From the NCBI GenBank assembly GCA_027310725.1, contig DAIDAG010000078.1:62001-126000 (forward strand): a stretch of 64,000 bases of DNA, given 5' to 3'. The notes beneath the pieces are model-generated. The model did not search any database, was not told where the DNA came from, and saw only the letters and a program-made list of their open reading frames with translations. Source of the DNA: Sideroxydans sp. GTDB lineage: Bacteria > Pseudomonadota > Gammaproteobacteria > Burkholderiales > Gallionellaceae. The first letter of the stretch is position 1, and each line of letters begins with the position of its first letter. Below are positions 1 through 8,633 of the stretch, in pieces. The position numbers were made by a program, and so were the translations under genes.

Positions 1-170
<170 letters not shown>

Positions 171-836
171 ATGCTGGCCCCGGACATTCGCACTCGAGTG
201 TTGCAGCTCTACCCGACGCTGGCCGAGCTGCCGGCAGCCGAACTGGATGCATTGTTGGCCAAGGCAATGGTGATGCCGCTGGCGGCCGGAACTGTCGTAT
301 TCGATGAGAATCAGCCTTGCCAGGGCTTTCCAATGCTGCTTTCCGGCAGCATTCGTGTCATCAAAACAGCTCCGAACGGGCGTGAATTGCAGCTCTACCG
401 TATCGCACCCGGGGAAAGTTGCATCCTCACCAGCAGCTGCCTGCTTGGAAATACCCGCTACCAGGCGCGGGGAATCGTCGAGCAGCCGCTGGAAATGGTG
501 GTTTTGCCGGCACCTTCGTTTCATGATTTGCTGGCAAAACATGACGCGTTCCGCAATTATGTGTTTCACCTCTTCTCCGACCGCCTGACCGACCTGATGC
601 AGCTGATTTCCGCTGTCGCGTTCCAGAAACTGGACCAGCGCCTCGCAGCCCTGCTCATCGCCAAACCCAATCCGCTGCATACGACGCATCAAGCCCTCGC
701 GGACGAACTTGGCAGTGCACGCGAGATTGTCAGTCGTTTGCTGAAGGGATTTGCCGATCAGGGCTGGGTATCATTGGCACGCGAACATATAGAAATCACT
801 GATAAGACTGCACTTAAGCGCTTCACCGAGCTATGA
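171..836 (+). CDS. Crp/Fnr family transcriptional regulator
   Basis: A 221-residue protein with an N-terminal cyclic-nucleotide-binding-like beta barrel (about 20-140) and a C-terminal winged helix (about 150-215). The recognition helix reads GSAREIVSRLLKGF; the E-x-x-S-R pattern is more FNR-like than CRP-like. It lacks the N-terminal cysteine cluster of oxygen-sensing FNR but has a cysteine pair in GESCILTSSCLLG, a hallmark of an uncharacterised subgroup. The ATG follows the lysS TAA with no gap. Its position ahead of two DUF2892 genes, the second with a CRP-type site, suggests it controls them, but this is inference. Confidence 0.9.
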   Translation: MLAPDIRTRVLQLYPTLAELPAAELDALLAKAMVMPLAAGTVVFDENQPCQGFPMLLSGSIRVIKTAPNGRELQLYRIAPGESCILTSSCLLGNTRYQARGIVEQPLEMVVLPAPSFHDLLAKHDAFRNYVFHLFSDRLTDLMQLISAVAFQKLDQRLAALLIAKPNPLHTTHQALADELGSAREIVSRLLKGFADQGWVSLAREHIEITDKTALKRFTEL

Positions 837-919
837 CTTCCGGGTCTGTGTTTTTTACAGACAACCGGCCTTTTTAAGCCTATCCTGTATGCTCCTGTAA
901 ACAAATTCGGGGAGATAAC

Positions 920-1114
920 ATGAGACTCAACGTCTGCGGTATTGATCGTTTCCTGCGCATTGCCATCGGCTTGGTATTCGTCGGCCTGACACTTTCCGGT
1001 GCGATCGGAGTGTGGGGATGGATAGGGGTTGTTCCCTTGCTGACCGGCATATTCAAGTTCTGCCCGGCTTATGCCATTTTCGGCCTGCAGACCTGCCCGC
1101 TGGAAAAGAAATAA
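920..1114 (+). CDS. DUF2892 (YgaP-like) inner-membrane protein, copy 1
   Basis: A 64-residue protein with two closely spaced membrane segments (about 13-30 and 31-52) and the family signature GVWGWIGVVPLLTG followed by FKFCPAYAIFG and a second cysteine near the end (TCP). DUF2892 is the membrane module found at the end of YgaP rhodanese and as stand-alone small proteins; its biochemical role is not established, although the paired cysteines suggest sulfur or redox chemistry. A GGGGAG ribosome-binding site lies just upstream. It is 73% identical (47 of 64) to the next gene, so the pair is a tandem duplication. Confidence 0.85.
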   Translation: MRLNVCGIDRFLRIAIGLVFVGLTLSGAIGVWGWIGVVPLLTGIFKFCPAYAIFGLQTCPLEKK

Positions 1115-1289
1115 TCCGCCTGCATCCCAAACGTTCAGACATGTCGATGGCAAGCGATATCCATTGGATATTTGCATCGAATATCTGACCGGGGACAAAA
1201 CCGGTAAGCGCGGACAGTTTGTCTTTCGGGTCAAAAGAGACCGCGCTCGCCCGCGACTTGCAACCTCATTGAACCCCGATGTGCAGGTA

Positions 1290-1305
1290 TGTGATTTATG
1301 TCACA
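1290..1305 (+). promoter_or_regulatory. Consensus CRP/FNR-type operator
   Basis: The sequence TGTGATTTATGTCACA is a perfect TGTGA-N6-TCACA palindrome. Its centre (1297.5) lies 41.5 bases upstream of base 1339, the start predicted from a TATCCT -10 element at 1327-1332, which is the classical class II activator geometry. It lies 60 bases ahead of the second DUF2892 gene. Which Crp-family protein binds it cannot be decided: the adjacent regulator has an FNR-like recognition helix. Confidence 0.7.
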
Positions 1306-1365
1306 GACACGCCCGCGCTTTCCGCATATCCTGACACCTCCTCTAACCTCATCCAAGGAGAAAAA

Positions 1366-1560
1366 ATGAAACTCAACGTTGGTGGTATCGACCGCATCCT
1401 TCGTATCGTCGTTGGTCTGGCCCTGATCGGCGCCACACTGGCCGGCATGATCGGCGTATGGGGCTGGATAGGCGTTGTTCCCTTGCTGACCGGCGTATTC
1501 AAGTTCTGCCCGGCCTATGCCCTGTTCGGCATGAACACTTGCCCGATGGAAAATAAATAA
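1366..1560 (+). CDS. DUF2892 (YgaP-like) inner-membrane protein, copy 2
   Basis: A 64-residue paralogue of the gene at 920, with the same GVWGWIGVVPLLTG core, FKFCPAYALFG and terminal TCP. The start at 1366 is chosen because AAGGAG lies 5-10 bases upstream and because it gives exactly the length of copy 1; an in-frame upstream extension to 1279 has no homology to copy 1. It has its own promoter region with a CRP-type operator and is closed by an intrinsic terminator, so it is probably expressed separately from copy 1. Function unknown. Confidence 0.85.
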   Translation: MKLNVGGIDRILRIVVGLALIGATLAGMIGVWGWIGVVPLLTGVFKFCPAYALFGMNTCPMENK

Positions 1561-1577
1561 TCGCCCGGACTCATATC

Positions 1578-1605
1578 GCGCCCGTGCTGACGCCGGGCGC
1601 TTTTT
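1578..1605 (+). terminator. Intrinsic terminator after DUF2892 copy 2
   Basis: GCGCCCG (1578-1584) pairs with CGGGCGC (1594-1600) across a nine-base loop and is followed directly by TTTTT. It separates the DUF2892 unit from the haem-protein gene, whose start lies only 15 bases further on. Confidence 0.7.
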
Positions 1606-1619
1606 ATTGGGGAAAACTC

Positions 1620-2192
1620 ATGAGCAAAAAGATTGTCCTGTACACGCTGCTTGCACTTTCTGCAGCGCCCGCATTGGCCGACGACCTCGGAAAATACGAA
1701 AATGAAAGCCGCGCTATCGTCACACCGTTCATGCAGCAACTGATGGCCGCAAACAAAAAGGCCATCATGGAAGGCGGCCCGGAATCGGCCATCGATGTCT
1801 GCAAAGAGATCGCACCCCGGATGGCAAACGATCTTTCGCGGCAGCACGGCATCAAGGTCACCCGCGTCAGCCTCAAGGTGCGCAATCCACTGCTGGGCAC
1901 AGCAGACGAGTGGGAACAAAAGACCTTGAAGCAATTCGAAGTTCGTCTGGCCGGCGGAGAAAAGCCGGAAGCACTCGAGTCTGCGGAGATCGTGAACGAA
2001 CCGAACGGAAGATATTTCCGATACATGAAGGCGATCGTGCTGCAGCAAGGCTGCGTTGCCTGCCATGGAAACCGGGACCAGCTGTCGGACGGCGTCAAGG
2101 CACGTCTGGCTGAAGACTATCCTTATGACCAGGCAACCGGCTATACCCCAGGTCAGGTCCGCGGCGGAGTAAGCATCAAACGTCCTCTGTGA
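1620..2192 (+). CDS. Periplasmic c-type haem protein, DUF3365 (Tll0287-like)
   Basis: A 190-residue protein with a cleavable signal peptide (LYTLLALSAAPALA, cut after about residue 20) and a single haem-binding CVACH motif at 145-149. The rest fits the DUF3365/Tll0287-like fold, a PAS-like haem domain found alone or in sensor proteins. It is expected to be exported and haem-loaded in the periplasm, as a small electron carrier or redox/ligand sensor; partner unknown. The ATG at 1620 is preferred over an in-frame upstream codon at 1584 because it places a GGGGAA ribosome site correctly and begins the signal peptide. Confidence 0.85.
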   Translation: MSKKIVLYTLLALSAAPALADDLGKYENESRAIVTPFMQQLMAANKKAIMEGGPESAIDVCKEIAPRMANDLSRQHGIKVTRVSLKVRNPLLGTADEWEQKTLKQFEVRLAGGEKPEALESAEIVNEPNGRYFRYMKAIVLQQGCVACHGNRDQLSDGVKARLAEDYPYDQATGYTPGQVRGGVSIKRPL

Positions 2193-2199
2193 CTTACCA

Positions 2200-2222
2200 G
2201 CCCTGCGGCCCTGCCGCAGGGC
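2200..2222. terminator. Hairpin between convergent genes
   Basis: A ten-base-pair GC-rich stem (GCCCTGCGGC with GCCGCAGGGC, three-base loop) lies between the plus-strand haem-protein gene and the minus-strand hybrid kinase gene. There is no clear T-run on either side, so it is a probable but not textbook bidirectional terminator. Confidence 0.5.
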
Positions 2223-2246
2223 ACTCATTCTCGAACATGCAGCGGT

Positions 2247-4187
2247 TTAGATCGATTCGCTGCGCTTTTTCAGCAGGAACAGCATCAGCGAACGCAGCTT
2301 GGCAGGGCGTACCGGTTTGTGCATCAAATGTACTCCGCCCAGATTGGCAGCCTGCAGGATTTCAGGCGCAGTGTCGCCGCTGACGAGAATAAAGGCAGGC
2401 TGTATTTTGCATTGCCTTTTAATGATATCCGCAAGCATCAGGCCGTCTCCGTCCGGAAGGCGGTAGTCGCAGACCACCAGGTCGAAGCATGCATCCGGAT
2501 ATTTATCCATCACATCTTGCAGATCCTCGGCAACCGAAACGTGACACCCCCATGACTCAAGAATGCCGGCAGTGCTGAAGCGCACCAGCGTATCGTCGTC
2601 CACCACCAATACCTGGAGGTTTTCCAGCCTGTCATGTTTGTACAACGCTGCAACAGGTGCTTGCGGCTCGGCAAGCAATTCCTCTATGCCGAATACGCGG
2701 GGGACGGTAATTGAAAATGTTGAACCCAGGCCGGGTGCCGAACGCAGACTCAGCGGATGATGCAACAGTTTGGTGAGCCTATCCACGATCGCGAGACCAA
2801 GCCCGATTCCCTTGCTTCGGTCGCGCGCACTGTTTGCAAGCTGCACGAATTCACGAAAGACGTTCTGCTGCTCCTCAGCCGGGATACCGATCCCATTGTC
2901 GCGAACTTCGATGCGAATGTCATCGCCGCGCAGTCGGCAGGCCAGCATCACTGTGCCGTTCTGCGGTGTGTAGCGAATCGCATTGCCCAGCAGGTTGAGA
3001 AGGACCCGTTCCAGCAACACCGGATCGCTCAGTACCATGGCGCTCATACTGCGGACGCGCAAGGTGATGTTTTTGCGCTGCGCGACGGTCACAAAATCCT
3101 GTGCCAGACGCTTGATCATTGCGTCGATATCGACACTTTGTATCTGCGGAATCACTATTCCGGCATCCAGTTTTGAGATATCCAGCAACGAATCAAGCAG
3201 GCTGGACAGCGCCTCGACCGATTCCTCGACCTTGTTCGCGATCTTCCGCTGTTCCTGGGTATCCAGCCTGCTGTGCAATTCGCCGATGAACAAGCCGAGC
3301 GCATGCATGGGTTGCCGGTCGTGACTCGCCGCCGCAAGGAAGCGGCTCTTGTCGAAATTGGCTTTCTCCGCCTCTTCCTTTTTCCGGCGAAGTTCTTGCG
3401 TGGCATCGTCGATACGCTGCTGCAAGGTATTCCTGTCTTGCTGCAACTGGCGCACCATTTCGTTAATGCCGGAAGCGAGCGCATCGAGCTCCAGAATTTT
3501 GTTCCCGTTGATCTGTGTATTCAGATGACCCTCTCCGATGCGGCGGACGCCGTTATTCATTTCCCTCACCGGCAATATGATGCGGCGCGACATACGCATG
3601 GCGATCAACACGGTAGCCATCAACACGAGCAGCAATATGAAGAGATTGAGGGCCAGCATCTCGAATTTTTCGCTATTCAATCTGTCTTTGCCGATTTCGA
3701 CAAACACGCTGCCCAACAACTTGGTCGGCAGATTCTGGGAATTGCCTATGTCCATGTCATCGAGCTTGATCTGCGTCGCGACAATGGATTTATAGAGCCA
3801 TATGGCATTGTTGTCTTCATGAAAAACAATCAGATCGCCGTCCCTGGACGGCAATTTTTCGAAGAATTCGAATTCGTTGATATTGGAAATGTCACCCGCA
3901 CCGGCCAGATATTTCGAATTGGCATCCAGCACGGTGATGGAACGGACATCTCTCTGTTTGAATGCCGCGTCGACTTGCTGCTGCAACAGCCCCTGATTGC
4001 CGGAAAAGACCGGATATTCGCCTGACAAGGCAAGCTGGCGAACGATCAGTCTGGCGCGATCCAGCAGGGCCCGATCCCGATCGGCAAAACGGGCGTAAGT
4101 AAAATAGCCTTCCAGCAGCAATGCCAGAATCAGAATAGGAATGACCGTCACGGCCACCATTTGCCTTTCAATTCCATGGCGCTTCAT
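2247..4187 (-). CDS. Hybrid sensor histidine kinase / response regulator
   Basis: A 646-residue inner-membrane hybrid kinase: membrane helix near 10-30, periplasmic sensor region to about 175, second helix about 180-200, HAMP linker and coiled coil to about 275, HisKA, HATPase (with NAIRY, DNGIGIP and a GLGLAIV G-box), and a C-terminal receiver with VVDDD and phospho-acceptor D574 in VVCDYRLPDGDG. The H-box reads SHDRQPMHAL with His289; relatives usually read SHDLRQPLHAL, so one residue appears deleted beside the phosphorylated histidine. The start codon overlaps the upstream stop as ATGA, so it is translationally coupled to the binding-protein gene. No DNA-binding output domain is present. 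Confidence 0.92.
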   Translation of the reverse strand: MKRHGIERQMVAVTVIPILILALLLEGYFTYARFADRDRALLDRARLIVRQLALSGEYPVFSGNQGLLQQQVDAAFKQRDVRSITVLDANSKYLAGAGDISNINEFEFFEKLPSRDGDLIVFHEDNNAIWLYKSIVATQIKLDDMDIGNSQNLPTKLLGSVFVEIGKDRLNSEKFEMLALNLFILLLVLMATVLIAMRMSRRIILPVREMNNGVRRIGEGHLNTQINGNKILELDALASGINEMVRQLQQDRNTLQQRIDDATQELRRKKEEAEKANFDKSRFLAAASHDRQPMHALGLFIGELHSRLDTQEQRKIANKVEESVEALSSLLDSLLDISKLDAGIVIPQIQSVDIDAMIKRLAQDFVTVAQRKNITLRVRSMSAMVLSDPVLLERVLLNLLGNAIRYTPQNGTVMLACRLRGDDIRIEVRDNGIGIPAEEQQNVFREFVQLANSARDRSKGIGLGLAIVDRLTKLLHHPLSLRSAPGLGSTFSITVPRVFGIEELLAEPQAPVAALYKHDRLENLQVLVVDDDTLVRFSTAGILESWGCHVSVAEDLQDVMDKYPDACFDLVVCDYRLPDGDGLMLADIIKRQCKIQPAFILVSGDTAPEILQAANLGGVHLMHKPVRPAKLRSLMLFLLKKRSESI

Positions 4188-5071
4188 TGAGCTCTCCTGA
4201 TTGCATCGCGCAGCTGGTCTGCATCCTTGATATGTATTTCAAGTGAACGCGCCACCTGCTTATTGACTGATACTTCAAAATCGGAAGGAAACTGGGGGGC
4301 GGGCAGTTTGCCCGATTCCGCATATCGCTCGATCAGACCCGCCGCCTGTCTGGCCACTTGTTCCGGCGTGGTGAACACCGCACACAAGGCACCCGCTTTG
4401 ACATAGGCCTGCGAGATTCCCACCAGCGGAACCTGTTTGCGATATGCCGTCAACAGAATATTGCGTATCGTTCCACCGTTATAGACTTCGGAATCAGGCA
4501 ACACGAAGAGAACTTCGCTCTCGTTCAGTATGCTTTCCAGTGCATCGTTCAGCGATTGCGTCTTGTCGACGATTCGATCGTGCAGATGTATGCCTTTATC
4601 CGCCAACAGACGGCGCAAACTCTGCAATTCAGGCTGCGGAATCTCGTAAAGCACTCCGACTTGCCGCGTGGCGGGCAAAGCAGCCAACAACAATGCCACT
4701 TGCCGCTGCAGAGGCTGATCAAGGAAAACGGCGGAGTGCGGCTTGCCATGTTGCACGGAGGTTTTCAGCAATTGCTCGTATCCGGCCTGGGGAACGAGTA
4801 CGCTGAGGGTGGGGACATCTCTGGAAGACAAAGCCGCAGTTGCATTCATGCCGACTGCGACGTAGATATCCGATTGACCCAATGTCTGGGTGGCACGCTG
4901 TACATTCAGCGCGATCCTGTCGGTTTGCAATTGGCTGCGCAACGAATCGCTGAATGTCTGGTATGCCCCGCCTTCGTCGCTCAGCACCACAGTCACATGC
5001 AATGGATCGGCCTGCACCGTCGAGATGCAGACAAGCAGGAGCGCCACCGCCGGGAATACGATTCGGTGCAT
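4184..5071 (-). CDS. ABC-type substrate-binding protein family (PF04392-like), periplasmic
   Basis: About 295 residues with an N-terminal signal segment (IVFPAVALLLVCISTVQA) and the two-lobed type 1 periplasmic-binding fold of the ABC_sub_bind family, seen in VLSDEGGAYQTF, AVGMNATAAL and the VPLVGISQAYVKAGAL section. No ATPase or permease gene is adjacent, so it probably delivers ligand information to the hybrid kinase, with which it overlaps by four bases, rather than feeding transport. The start at 5071 is chosen because the signal sequence begins there; no good ribosome site is visible and an upstream codon is possible. Ligand unknown. Confidence 0.8.
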   Translation of the reverse strand: MHRIVFPAVALLLVCISTVQADPLHVTVVLSDEGGAYQTFSDSLRSQLQTDRIALNVQRATQTLGQSDIYVAVGMNATAALSSRDVPTLSVLVPQAGYEQLLKTSVQHGKPHSAVFLDQPLQRQVALLLAALPATRQVGVLYEIPQPELQSLRRLLADKGIHLHDRIVDKTQSLNDALESILNESEVLFVLPDSEVYNGGTIRNILLTAYRKQVPLVGISQAYVKAGALCAVFTTPEQVARQAAGLIERYAESGKLPAPQFPSDFEVSVNKQVARSLEIHIKDADQLRDAIRRAQ

Positions 5072-5105
5072 GTGCCGGTAAACGGGGCTGATGAAAACGG
5101 CCCGG

Positions 5106-7166
5106 CTAGAAATTAAGGGTCGCAGTAAAATATGCCCGCCGATTGAACAAGAGATCCATACGCTGCGGCACATTGCCATATCCCGTATAGTTATCCTGGA
5201 ACGCGTTTTGCACCACCACCGCCAGTTCCCCTCCTCCCGGTTTTTCTTTTTGACCGAATGTTCTTGCGAGGCGCATGTCCACCCTGCGCATCTGCGATTC
5301 CGGCGGAAAACCGGACGTCACATCAGTGACTCTGACCTGACTCCTCAAATAGTAGCCGACGCTGTACTGGAATGATTCAAATAGCTGCTGGCTCAACAAC
5401 ATGCTGCCGCCGTTCGTCGGCACAGACTGGCTGCACAAGTTCAGGTAATCCGTTTGGTAGGCTTGTGCGAGAGTCGGGCCGATCACCGGGTTGAAATACT
5501 GGGTCGGGTATGAACTGAATGCGCAACTGGCCTGTTGACGGGAATAGTTCGCAGTGACATTGCCGCTTTCCCAGTGATACTTGACCGATACATCCAAGCC
5601 TTTGTAAGTGGCATCGAACAGATTCTTGAAGCTGTCGGTCCGGTTGTTCAAATTGCCGTCGACATAAGCATCGAGCATGATGATATCCCGCACCTTGTCA
5701 TAATAGACTCTTGCATCCATGGTGACTGCATCGAACTGCCCTACGTAACCGATCTCTTTTGAAAGTATCTTCTCGGGCCGGAGATTGTAGGCCGGCGGTG
5801 CATATGCGTTGGTCCAATAGGCCCCGTGCGCTGTGTTCATGTACATTTCGGCCATCATCGGATTTCTCGTGGCCGATGAGACAGAAGCTCGCAGGGTATG
5901 CTGCGGAACCAGGTGATAGTTCATCGCAATTCTGGGCGATGTGCTCTTGTGACCTGCACCGTCATCCTCGTACATTCCACCCACGTTCATCAACGCCGAT
6001 TCGGTCATCCGCCATTCGTCATGCGCAAAGATGCGCGTTTCACGCAATGTTATCGGAGACGTAAATATCAAAGGCTGGTCGACATAGTCGTAACGCACAC
6101 CGCCGCCCCACACGGCACGGTTATAGTTGCCCAGCTGCGTCGTATTCTGGAGTTCCGTATCCTGCCGTTGAATCGTGGCCGCATCCTGCCCGAATCCCTG
6201 CAAGGAGAGGCTGGTTTTGCATAAGGGAATATCGACGCACTTGTAAGGATCTGTGAAATCGCGAGCGGTGCGGTTGTAAGTCAGTTTGGTTTCATCCCCG
6301 CCGGACCAGAGATGGGTCCAGCCCAGTTGCTGAAAATCATTTGTGGTGCTCATATCTCTAAAAGCATCCTGGGGACGCCCCGCTGTTCCCAAGCCATATA
6401 CCCCGTCGTTCATTCCAAACTGGAAATCGATACTGTTATCAGTATCCGGCCGGTAAGCGGTACGCAGATTGAGCAGGCGATTCGAACTGGTGTCATTCAA
6501 TATCTGCGGATTGTCGCCCCCATCCGAGCGATAGCCGAAGGAGAGCCTGTAATCGAAATCATTTCCGGCCCTGCCCAGATGTGCCGATACATCGGAGATT
6601 CCCATCTCACCCTTGTTTGCAGAGACGGTATTGACGTTCATGCTGGCCGCATCGCGTGTGATGATGTTGATGACACCGTAAAACGAATTTGAACCGTGCG
6701 AAGCGGCAGCGGGTCCCCGAACCACCTCGATGCGCTCGATATCCTCGATCAGCAAAGGAAGATCCAGCCAATCAACCCCGCCCAACGGGGGAAGGTAGAC
6801 GCTGCGCCCGTCAACCAGCACCTGCATCCGCCGGGAATACTGGTCGGTCACGCCATTGAGCGAGACGATCGGAAAATTCGCTCCCGCGTTGCCAACATAC
6901 ATACCGGGAACCAGACGAAAAAGATCCGCTATCGTTCTGAAGCCGGATGCCTTGATCATCTGGCGATCGATCACCGTCACAGCATTGGGTGCTTCGGAAA
7001 GAGGTTGCGATAAACGCGAAGCGCTTAGAATTACGGGGAGGTCTTGCAGATAGGCTTGTTCTGAAAGTGCATCATCGGCAGCAACAACTTCGTTTGACGC
7101 GATACAGATCGAGCCACAAAGCAGCGCAAGAACACCCCTTTTTACAACAGCGAAGCCATGACTCAT
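5106..7166 (-). CDS. TonB-dependent outer-membrane receptor
   Basis: About 686 residues. A signal peptide (GVLALLCGSICIASNEVVAA) precedes a plug domain (roughly 45-175: NAVTVIDRQMI, RRMQVLVDGRSVYLP, IERIEVVRGPAAASHGSNSFYGVINIIT) and a 22-strand-type barrel ending in an aromatic residue (FTATLNF). It imports a large or scarce ligand across the outer membrane using TonB energy; whether that is a siderophore, cobalamin or something organic cannot be read from sequence. Start at 7166 has GAGG five bases upstream; an in-frame GTG lies at 7178. It is the first gene of the trio with the binding protein and hybrid kinase, suggesting ligand uptake coupled to sensing. Confidence 0.92.
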   Translation of the reverse strand: MSHGFAVVKRGVLALLCGSICIASNEVVAADDALSEQAYLQDLPVILSASRLSQPLSEAPNAVTVIDRQMIKASGFRTIADLFRLVPGMYVGNAGANFPIVSLNGVTDQYSRRMQVLVDGRSVYLPPLGGVDWLDLPLLIEDIERIEVVRGPAAASHGSNSFYGVINIITRDAASMNVNTVSANKGEMGISDVSAHLGRAGNDFDYRLSFGYRSDGGDNPQILNDTSSNRLLNLRTAYRPDTDNSIDFQFGMNDGVYGLGTAGRPQDAFRDMSTTNDFQQLGWTHLWSGGDETKLTYNRTARDFTDPYKCVDIPLCKTSLSLQGFGQDAATIQRQDTELQNTTQLGNYNRAVWGGGVRYDYVDQPLIFTSPITLRETRIFAHDEWRMTESALMNVGGMYEDDGAGHKSTSPRIAMNYHLVPQHTLRASVSSATRNPMMAEMYMNTAHGAYWTNAYAPPAYNLRPEKILSKEIGYVGQFDAVTMDARVYYDKVRDIIMLDAYVDGNLNNRTDSFKNLFDATYKGLDVSVKYHWESGNVTANYSRQQASCAFSSYPTQYFNPVIGPTLAQAYQTDYLNLCSQSVPTNGGSMLLSQQLFESFQYSVGYYLRSQVRVTDVTSGFPPESQMRRVDMRLARTFGQKEKPGGGELAVVVQNAFQDNYTGYGNVPQRMDLLFNRRAYFTATLNF

Positions 7167-7706
7167 GACACCTCGCACAAACCGAGTAGTTATTATTATT
7201 GCTGCAGTATATGGGCTGGCTGACCACGCTCGAACCTGCGAATGCCAAGATCACGCTTCTTAAGCGACGTAAAAACACCGCAGGGAATGAACCAGGAAAC
7301 ACCAGCAAGCCCACTCAACAGACGCCACCGGACAGCCTGAAATAGCCCAAAGCGACACAATCTCGGCCATACCGTTTTTTTCAAATTGTATCATCAAAGT
7401 TATCCAGCACTGATATCCGAAAGAGCCTAACCCTGGCTGCCAAGCGGTTTGGCGAACACCAATTCAGAACTCCCGGATGGGCATTCCAGGTTCAGGTTAC
7501 ACACCTGCGGCGGCGGCCTCAGCTTGCTATTCTCGCTGTCAGGATTGCGCAAACGCATACGCACACCGCCATGCTTCCGAATCTGGCTAGCCATGTGCCG
7601 ACTTGATTTCTTGAATGACAACCGATGCAACAACTGGATGTTTCAAATCGCCCTGCATGCCCGTTAGAACGGGCAAGTACGCGGGTTTACTTGGGGGATG
7701 ATGCCA
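7167..7706. other. Intergenic region with no recognised gene
   Basis: This 540-base stretch separates the TonB receptor start from the end of the dioxygenase gene. Short open frames occur on both strands (for example 7427-7633 minus) but none has a ribosome site or recognisable protein. The part next to the receptor contains an AT-rich TTATTATTATT tract that may belong to the receptor promoter. Nothing else stands out. Confidence 0.6.
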
Positions 7707-8537
7707 TCAGGCCGCGGCGTTGCCGAACAGGAACCCTGACACGCTCTTGCCCAGCACCTTGTCGTTGTAGGCGATATGTCCGGCATCGTTCGCCGCCGCG
7801 CCCGCAGCCACCATCAGCGGGATCAGGTGTTCGCTGCGCGGGTGGCAATCGAGGGCATTGGGCGCCTGTTGCCAGTTGATCAGCAACTGTTCGCGTTTCG
7901 AAGGTTCTGCGGTGACAGCCTCGCCCAGCCAGGTATCGAAGTTATCCGACGCGGCCTTTGAAGTTGCATCCGTCCTGAAGAAATAGCGCAGATTGTGATA
8001 GCTCAGACCGCTGCCGACGATGAGCACGCCTTCGTCGCGCAAAGGTGCGAGGGCCTTGCCGATGGCGAAATGCGCGGCGGGGTCGAGACTGTGCAGCAGC
8101 GAAAGCTGCACGATGGGGATGTCGGCATCGGGATAGATCAGCTTGAACGGGATGAACACGCCATGATCAAGACCGCGTTCGTATTGTTCATCCGTATCGA
8201 TGCCGGCTTGCCCCAGCAGTTCGCGCACGCGCGCTGCCACGGGTGCCGAGCCATGCGCCGGGTAAGTGAGGCTGTAGGTGTGCTCGGGGAAGCCGTAGTA
8301 GTCGTACAACAGTTCATAGTTGTCCGTGTTGAGCACGGTGGCTTGTTCGGTTTCCCAGTGCCCGGAGATGACGAGCACCGCCTTGGGACGCTGCCCCAGC
8401 GCTTTGGGAATACCGCTCAGATACGCCGCCATCCTGTCCCAGGTATCCGCCGGCATGCCCGGCATCGGCTCCATGAAAAAACAGGGGCCGCCGCCGTGCG
8501 GGATGAACAAAGTGGGCAAACGTGCAGAGGTGCTCAT
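7707..8537 (-). CDS. Class III extradiol ring-cleavage dioxygenase family (DODA type)
   Basis: A 276-residue protein of the LigB/DODA family. The metal and catalytic histidines are visible in LFIPHGGGPCFF, LVISGHWE and RGLDHGVFIPFK, and the length is typical of E. coli YgiD-like enzymes, which act as 4,5-DOPA-type extradiol dioxygenases using non-haem Fe(II) or Zn. The physiological substrate is not predictable. The ATG at 8537 is preferred to an in-frame TTG two codons upstream, with AAAGG about ten bases before it. It lies downstream of the flavoprotein gene in the same direction and may share its HxlR-controlled promoter. Confidence 0.9.
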   Translation of the reverse strand: MSTSARLPTLFIPHGGGPCFFMEPMPGMPADTWDRMAAYLSGIPKALGQRPKAVLVISGHWETEQATVLNTDNYELLYDYYGFPEHTYSLTYPAHGSAPVAARVRELLGQAGIDTDEQYERGLDHGVFIPFKLIYPDADIPIVQLSLLHSLDPAAHFAIGKALAPLRDEGVLIVGSGLSYHNLRYFFRTDATSKAASDNFDTWLGEAVTAEPSKREQLLINWQQAPNALDCHPRSEHLIPLMVAAGAAANDAGHIAYNDKVLGKSVSGFLFGNAAA

Positions 8538-8574
8538 GATCAAGTTACCTTTCTGTATCTACCAATCCGGATTA

Positions 8575-8619
8575 ATTCCGTTCGCCCTGAGTTTGTCGAA
8601 GGGTCTCCATGAACGGAAT
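8575..8619. repeat. Short dispersed palindromic repeat, copy A
   Basis: ATTCCGTTC at 8575-8583 pairs with GAACGGAAT at 8611-8619; the inner part contains GTTTGTCGAAGGGT. The same core words recur at 11511-11640 and 46671-46747, so this is one member of a small dispersed repeat family. It lies between the flavoprotein and dioxygenase genes and could act as a transcript hairpin there. Confidence 0.65.
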
Positions 8620-8633
8620 ATTTCCGTGATTTT

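Noticed and set aside
844-862. Inverted repeat GTCTGT-N7-ACAGAC as a second Crp/Fnr site before DUF2892 copy 1
   Set aside because: The half-sites and seven-base spacing do not fit the TGTGA-N6-TCACA or TTGAT-N4-ATCAA patterns; it might instead be a weak transcript hairpin after the regulator gene.
7183-7202. Possible Fur box before the TonB receptor gene (TTATTATTATT tract)
   Set aside because: Only about 9 of 13 core positions fit and there is no palindromic symmetry, so iron control of the receptor is not supported.
7427-7633. Small overlapping open frames on both strands in the 7.2-7.7 kb gap
   Set aside because: No ribosome-binding site, no hydrophobic or family pattern, and the two strands are equally open, which points to chance.
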